Part shown: positions 58,601 through 64,000 of the stretch, piece after piece
How positions within the stretch are numbered: the stretch's first letter is position 1
Layout of the letters: every line of letters starts with the position of its first letter
Assembly: GCA_013399115.1 (NCBI GenBank)
Contig: VXAA01005633.1
Span: forward strand, 699,789 to 763,788
Length of the DNA: 64,000 nucleotides
DNA from: Anseranas semipalmata
Lineage: Eukaryota; Chordata; Aves; Anseriformes; Anseranatidae
Direction: 5' to 3'
Program-made: the position numbers and the translations under genes
The notes under the pieces: generated by a model
What the model was told of the DNA's origin: nothing
What the model saw: only the letters and a program-made list of their open reading frames with translations
The model's database searches: none

Positions 58601-61600
58601 AAACATGTCTCTTCCTGCTCCTTTTATAAACAGAGCCTTGGCGACTGGGGGTCGGGGCTGACCGTGTGACCACGCGAGTCCAGCATACAGCCACGGGCTG
58701 TGGCTGGGAAGAGGTATCCTTGCTCTTTTCCCAGTTCTCTTTTCCTCCATCCCCGTGTGATTTTTCTCACCACCTCTGCCATGCCAGGACGAGCGTGTTT
58801 GTACCCAGCGGCTGAAACCAGCTCCTTTCTTTGCTGGATTAGTGTTTCAGCCAGATCATTTCACTGCTCTAGCTCTTCTTGGTGGTTTTATTAATGCTGG
58901 CACTGGTCAGAAAGGAATGTAGTAACAATCACCAACCAGGAGGAGGAGGAGGATGGGGCAGCTCTCTGAAGTGGCTTTCCATTCTTGGGCTGTGGTAACA
59001 CAGTCTCGGTTCTAGAAGGGATTAATTCCATACAGCATTTCTTGATCAAGCTTTAAACCCATGAAAACACATCCAGTGTGTAGAGGTGTCAGTCTGCAGG
59101 AAGCGCGGGTGCTAGTCCCAAAGTGTGAGCTGCTTATTCATTTCTAGGTTTATAAGTTTAATTAGAGCGGTCTGTGGGGATGTGGGTGAGCAGGCTGTGT
59201 GGTTATTGCCTCAAAAAGGTGGCTTCTGCACAACGATTCAGCTCTTGCTGGGTATCTGACCTCTACGTGCTTCCCCTGTGTTCTGGAGCGTGGCTACGTG
59301 TTCGAGTGTAAAGCTTTGCAGCGATGTACAACTCGGTGCGCCGCAGGGGCAGGTGCCTCGTAGATTTTTCCTTTGGCATTGGCCCGATGGATGCTGGAGC
59401 CCAGGGTGAGGTGAGGAGCTGCTTGGCGGCACGGGACGGTGCTGCAGTGGCTGAGCATCTTAGCCATTGATACTTGATTTCAAAGGAATTAACGCTTCCA
59501 CAACTTTTGTCTCTTTTTTTTCTTGATCCCATTTGCCCAGTTGATTTTCTACACAGATGCTACTGCTGTTCTAATTAAAAAAATAATAATAAAGCTGCAA
59601 AAGGCTTTAGTAATGTGGAGGAGTACGTTTCTAAATACATGATGATTAGCAGAATACAAAGGCACTCATATTTGATTTGCAAATTCAAAATTAGTCTCAC
59701 TTCAAAGAAGTAATCCATCCTTTCTCCCATTGTCACTTGATGTGTCTCTTATTTCAAATTAGAAGCTTCGGAGATTTACATAAAAGCTGTTTTTATAATG
59801 AAGAAAGTCTATTCAAGCATTACTGTTTGATGAGGCAGTTAGCAAAAAATCTTGGAAAGCAACAAGTTCAAGCATTCAAGGCTATGTCCATGTTTGTCTT
59901 CCTAAAATATTTAACAAAAATAGATGAGGGTTAGCAAACATACAGAAATAATTTTAAAATCACTTTTTCAACAGCACACCATTTGCAGTCTTTTGAAAAG
60001 GATCCAGCTGGCCGATTTAGTTGTTAAATAGAGAGATTTTGGTTCTTGGCAAGCTTACCTTTTGAATGCTTTGAGCTGCTTTTTTCAGGGGAAAAAATCA
60101 GTTTTTCAAGGATTCTGGGATATTTTTCAGGGATGTAATTAGGGAACAACAAGTGTAATGGGAAAATATGTAAATGTTGTGCAAAAAGCTTCATTTTTTT
60201 TCTGGTAACAGTGGGTTATTTTCTGTTCCCGTGTTCTGTGGTTGAACACCGATGCAGGATTTAGTTCCCGCTCCGCCAGGGGTGTCCAAAGGCTCCTTTT
60301 GACTGTCTGGTGCAGCTGGGCATTATTCGTTTTGCTTGATTCCCTTAACATACAAACCTGCAAGCCAGCACTCCGAGGCACTAAGCGGTGACCTGCAGGG
60401 CGAGCAGGTCCGACGTGCAGGAGGCTCGCAGCCTGGGAGCACGCGTGGCTCTGCTCGGGTCGAAGACCAATCCCCACTGCATCCAAATCAGCAAATCTGC
60501 ACCAAAACTGCTCCAACACTCAGCAGATGGAAAAGCTATTAAGCAGTGGAGGTAAAGGAAGCGAGCCCATGCACATGGGAGGGCGGGCGAGTGGCTGAGC
60601 AGCGGCACCGCCGCAGCCTTATATGGGAAGGGACATTTTCCTCGTTAACTTACGGGGAATCGGTGCCCAGAGCTACATTCATCACGCGGATGCATTTCCA
60701 CAGGAACATTTCTTTTCCAAATTGTCTTAGTCATAGTTTTAGCACTGTGTCACATCTTTGCTGGCTTATTTATATAGTCTGCATGGGCTTGCTGTGCATC
60801 CGCTGCTAGTCTGCCCTAAAAAGGTGAACTGTTTATAGTTTTGGCCAACAGAAAAGACAGTACTAAACTGGTGCCAGCAGCTTAGTTTTTGCTTATTAAA
60901 AAGACCACCCTGTTCTGGGCTGTACTTAAAGCAAAACTTGTAGAGCAACAATATATCCCTTCATCTGGGGGGAGTGAGGTCTGCTAAACACAGCACGCTT
61001 CCTGAAGCCGGGCAAGAAAGAACCTAAAAGCTCAGCAACCCAGTGAGGCTTTCCCCTCTGGACTGCTGGTCCGATAGGTGTGCTCGTGTCCTTGTCACTG
61101 CTGTCCCGTGCTAACCTCCATTCAGTCCCGTTCTCCTCTTCTGCCTACTTGAGTTTAGTGGATCATGCTTCCACTCTCAGCCAGGATTGCAGTCGCACGC
61201 GTCTGATTTAGAAAGGGATTGCATATAGAGCCAATTGAATTTAATTAAGAGTGTTCGTGAAGTAGAAGTTCTGAGGATGAAGGAATGATGCCTCTGCAGT
61301 GATGGGCAGAGCAAGAAATCAGAGTTAGCTGTGCAATGAATAATGTTCAAAAGTTAGGTTGGGTGCAGTTCACAGTTCAGTTCTTCTGTTGGCTTGGTTT
61401 TATTTTGTTTTGCTTTTTTTTACCAGAAATTTCTTATGGGCCTATGCACACCATCCAGCAAAGATATTCCACACCAAATTCTCTCAATTCTCCTATGTCT
61501 AAACCTCCCCCGCCCTCCGGCTGCAGGATCCACTGAAGACAAAAGCGGGCCAAAATGATTTGTCAGAAAAATATGAGACATCTAATATTATTGTTGGATA

Positions 61601-62240
61601 AAATTTGTTAACAAAGGGTTGGCTTCTGTTTGAAACCTTCTCCACCAGATTTTAGAGCAGCTGTCCCATCTAAGTTAGGTCTGGATATGCAAAGTAGCAG
61701 TTATGAATGGCCCTAAATCGGTGTGGGAAAACCAAAACTCAACTGCTGTGCTAATTTAAGCACTGCTCTCTTTGCTGCTAATTTATATGAATAATGGTAC
61801 ATCTTCCAGAAAATGGCAGGTTCATTTGAAAAGACTCTCTGCCAGATTTCCTTTTCCTTGGCTAAATTGCAAGATGGCTTTTAGTACAAAAACTTGTTAT
61901 GAATTTTGATATTTTTAGGATGCCTGGAAGGGCCGTAGTTAGCAGTAACATTTTAGGGCTGCAGAGGAAATTGGCAGCCAGGGTCCAAGTTCTCATTCTT
62001 ATAATGAATAAAAGAGAAATGGAATTTAAAATAACACCAAAATTTCGAAGATGTATAAAACTCTGGAGTACTAAGTGAGGTGTCTGCAAAAATTATGGAA
62101 AATTACAGTTCAGTAACCTGAAGTTGTGGTTTACAAGCATTCAAGTCTTATCTCATAAAATATATAGATTGTAGAGTTTGCGTGTATTTATTTTTTCTGG
62201 CAGGTTTTCGTTAAGGTTTGTAGCTTTGGAAAAAAGATAG

Positions 62241-62261
62241 TTTTTTTTTTTTTTTTTTTTT
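62241..62261. repeat. T21 homopolymer upstream of the ITGB1 signal-peptide exon
   Basis: Twenty-one T's about 80 bp before the acceptor at 62339. This is too far to be the polypyrimidine tract itself, which is TTTTGTGTTTCAG, but close enough to bind T-tract splicing regulators. Confidence 0.9.
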
Positions 62262-62339
62262 GTTAATAAGAATGGTACTCATTTTTGCTTACTAGTGACA
62301 ATAAATCATACAATGTGGTTGTCTGGTTTTGTGTTTCAG

Positions 62340-62409
62340 ATTAATTCAAGATTGCTCACGTGGGCTGGCGTCCTCTGTTGCTTGATATGGACTGGATTTG
62401 CTCAGCAAG
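62340..62409 (+). CDS. ITGB1: Integrin beta-1, exon encoding most of the signal peptide
   Basis: This 70-nt exon lies between a strong acceptor (pyrimidine-rich tract ending TTTCAG at 62339) and a GT donor at 62410. It reads in phase 0 and ends one base into a codon. The translation is a hydrophobic stretch with the core LLTWAGVLCCLIWTGFAQQ, nearly identical to the chicken beta-1 signal peptide as I remember it. ITGB1 is the shared beta subunit of many integrin heterodimers (alpha-1 to alpha-11, alpha-V), a type I membrane receptor for collagen, laminin and fibronectin that links the matrix to actin. This segment directs the chain into the ER and is then cleaved, probably after the Ala before QQ. 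There is no in-frame ATG in the exon: where human ITGB1 begins Met-Asn, this sequence has ATT-AAT (Ile-Asn). Initiation must be in an upstream exon, as in chicken, whose protein begins Met-Ala-Glu. Identity is secure because the next exon continues the same protein. Confidence 0.93.
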
Positions 62410-62655
62410 GTAAATCATTTGATTTCACTGCACTAGTTTAATGTTGCTTTAAAACTGTATATAATTTAGCAGTTACTTATGACAATAAATGTATCGGTTA
62501 AATGAGTGCTAATAGCAAGATGTCACTCTCATCTCTTAGTCGTAACCTGTTTGTAGTTAGAATTTAGTTTACAGGGCCAGTATAAAACAAACTAAAGCTA
62601 TATAATTGTCAGCACCTCTTTATAAATGAAGTGACCTGTCTGTGTTCTTTCACAG
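62410..62655 (+). other. ITGB1: Short ITGB1 intron between signal-peptide and PSI exons
   Basis: A 246-nt GT-AG intron, AT-rich, with the donor GGTAAATC and the acceptor TTCTTTCACAG. It splits a Gly codon after its first base (phase 1). I see no repeats or other signals in it. Confidence 0.9.
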
Positions 62656-62741
62656 GTGGAAGTGACTGCATAAAAGCTAATGCAAAATCATGTGGTGAAT
62701 GTATACAAGCAGGACCAAACTGTGGTTGGTGTAAAAAAACA
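62656..62741 (+). CDS. ITGB1: Integrin beta-1, exon beginning the PSI domain
   Basis: The exon is bounded by a TTCTTTCACAG acceptor and a consensus GTAAGT donor at 62742. Joined to the previous exon (G|GT), it encodes Gly-Gly-Ser-Asp-Cys and then KANAKSCGECIQAGPNCGWC followed by Lys-Lys-Thr. This is the start of the mature chain and of the PSI (plexin-semaphorin-integrin) domain. The five cysteines at exon residues 5, 13, 16, 23 and 26 have the spacing seen in beta integrins. They form intradomain disulphides, and in known beta integrins one early Cys makes a long-range bond to the EGF region. The KANAKSCGECIQAGPNCGWC core is shared with human beta-1, which separates it from beta-2, beta-3 and beta-7. 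The exon is 86 nt and ends on a codon boundary. The following exon is not present before 64000, so this is a partial gene, not a broken one. Confidence 0.97.
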
Positions 62742-64000
62742 GTAAGTATTGCACAATTCCTTTTATGTTTTTTTTCCCTTGGTTTCAAATTTAAATTAAT
62801 AAATACTTCAAATGTATAGAAATGTCTATTTTCATTGATACTAGTTTCCTGTAGCTCTTCAGTTGGATACCAATTTGTACTTAAAAATTCAATACCATGA
62901 TTTTCCTGATGTCCTGATGTGAGCAGATCTTTTCACAACGTGTTTATTTTTTCTTTTCTAAATGTTAAGTGTGTACAGACCCTACAGACTGTCTCATAGC
63001 TATTTTAAAATCATTCCAGCATGGAGGCTGTCTGGGTATGTTTAACTATATTGTTTCAGTGACATTAGAGTAAGAGATAAATTTAGGCAGACATAGGTGG
63101 AGTAGAGAAGGAGAGGGAAGGTTTGCTTTTGAAAAGACATTCAAGTTTTAGTATTCTGTTGTTGATAGGCTTGGGGGTGGGAGACTGGTTTGTGGGGGTG
63201 GGTTTTTTGTTTTAGTATGAAACTTCAAAAGAATGTTTGCTTGTGTAATTAAAACTTAAATTCGGGAAATACAAAATCTTAAATTATGTGCTGCATATGC
63301 TAAAGTTCAGTATATGCTGAAGTGTCTTCAGGTTAGAAACAGAAGGAAAGGTTTTATAGAGCTCTTTTTTGGTTTGTTAATGAAAACTGGGAAACTTTCC
63401 TGTTTCCTGCTATAAGATGATGTTGTGTACTTCTGCAGTACCTACATACTGTCCCTCAAATCAGCTTGTAAACTTTAAACATTTCTAGTAAACTGACTTG
63501 ACTTTAAAATTTGGCCGTGAGCTCTCAGATTTATTGTAGGTCCTAGCTTCTCATCAAGAACTGACAAGCTTTTAAGATATATTTATTTATGTGTGTGTTT
63601 TGGGGGGAGGGAAAAATCAGAATTGCCAAGTTACTCAGTTAGAAATCTTATTTATATTTGAGGTTAGAGCTTTTATGTAGGTTCGAGGTAACAGTAATTT
63701 GTGTTCAGAGTAAAGTTACTTTTTTTTTTTCTTTTTGCTAATGGGTCTTACTTTTGGATTGAATTTCCTCAAAATAAGAGTTGTAGTCTGTCTTTCCCCT
63801 GCTCTGTCAGCATATTGCCATTATTTTTTTGTGGAGTACTGAGGTACTCTTACATAATCTCTAATTAAAGCCTTTCCAAAAAAAAAAAAAGTTAGAAGGG
63901 AGGGTAATTGGAAAGCAGGCTGTACAAATAAGTTCACATAGTTGACAACTGCATGAAGATGTAAGCTTTTCCCTTCTGCTGACACTTGTAGAGTAGCTGA
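62742..64000 (+). other. ITGB1: Start of the next ITGB1 intron, running off the window
   Basis: Begins with a consensus GTAAGT donor. I looked for the next expected coding segment (Asp-Phe-Leu-Gln-Glu-Gly) and did not find it, so the acceptor lies beyond 64000. The content is AT-rich with T runs near 63720 and an A12 run near 63880. No transposon was recognised. Confidence 0.8.

Larger units (their letters stand above)
43891..62339 (+). other. ITGB1: Probable long first intron of ITGB1
   Basis: About 18.4 kb between the CpG island and the signal-peptide exon with no recognisable coding exon and no convincing transposon. It holds simple repeats (T-run near 44821, TG/TA tract 52091-52143, G11 at 54205-54215, A21 at 55616-55636, T21 at 62241-62261) and patches of higher GC and CpG near 45.66-46.35, 49.5-49.7, 54.9-55.0, 59.2-59.45 and 60.25-60.65 kb. 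GTGAGT donor-like sites occur at 43914 and 43942, either of which could end a non-coding first exon. The scarcity of transposons compared with the left half fits a constrained, transcribed intron. The left limit is approximate because exon 1 is not visible. Confidence 0.65.

Noticed and set aside
1..64000. CRISPR arrays, operons, ribosome-binding sites, bacterial or phage genes, tRNA or rRNA genes
   Set aside because: None seen. The window is vertebrate nuclear DNA with spliced genes and retroposons.

Overview
The window is nuclear DNA from a bird. Two things show this: abundant CR1 retroposons (young copies with the avian TTCTATGA-type 3' tail, and older ones), and an LTR of a family I recognise from many bird genomes. 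The only protein-coding gene I can identify is integrin beta-1 (ITGB1) on the + strand. Its last signal-peptide exon (62340-62409) and the exon opening the PSI domain (62656-62741) lie near the right edge. Their joined translation closely matches the chicken beta-1 N-terminus as I remember it. The rest of the gene continues beyond 64000.

Layout. Positions 1 to about 42.3 kb are AT-rich intergenic DNA upstream of ITGB1, with no recognisable protein-coding gene. They hold a solo ERV LTR (5353-5705), a minus-strand CR1 (7157-7528), a 5'-truncated CR1 with an unbroken reverse-transcriptase frame (7983-9334), other young CR1 pieces (18466-18604, 35078-35390), several much older CR1 relics (near 5.75, 10.0, 25.0 and 27.0 kb), simple repeats, and a few blocks that look like non-coding functional DNA or unannotated transcript parts. 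From about 42.35 to 43.9 kb there is a strong CpG island interrupted by a 732-base assembly gap. The left edge of the gap is a (CCCGT)n repeat. The island carries GC boxes, a TATA-like stretch and a perfect CArG box, and is most simply the ITGB1 promoter and first exon. From there to 62339 the sequence reads as one long first intron.

How it fits together. Transcription would start in the CpG island, cross an intron of about 18-19 kb and splice into 62340. That exon has no in-frame ATG, so the start codon must be upstream, probably inside the gap. In mammals ITGB1 has a divergent non-coding transcript, so the minus-strand candidate exon at 15831-16025 and the promoter-like cluster near 38.5 kb are the places to look for unannotated transcription. 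I found no convincing new biological system. The most useful leads are the unsequenced promoter repeat, the relocated start codon, the CArG box, and the candidate exon.
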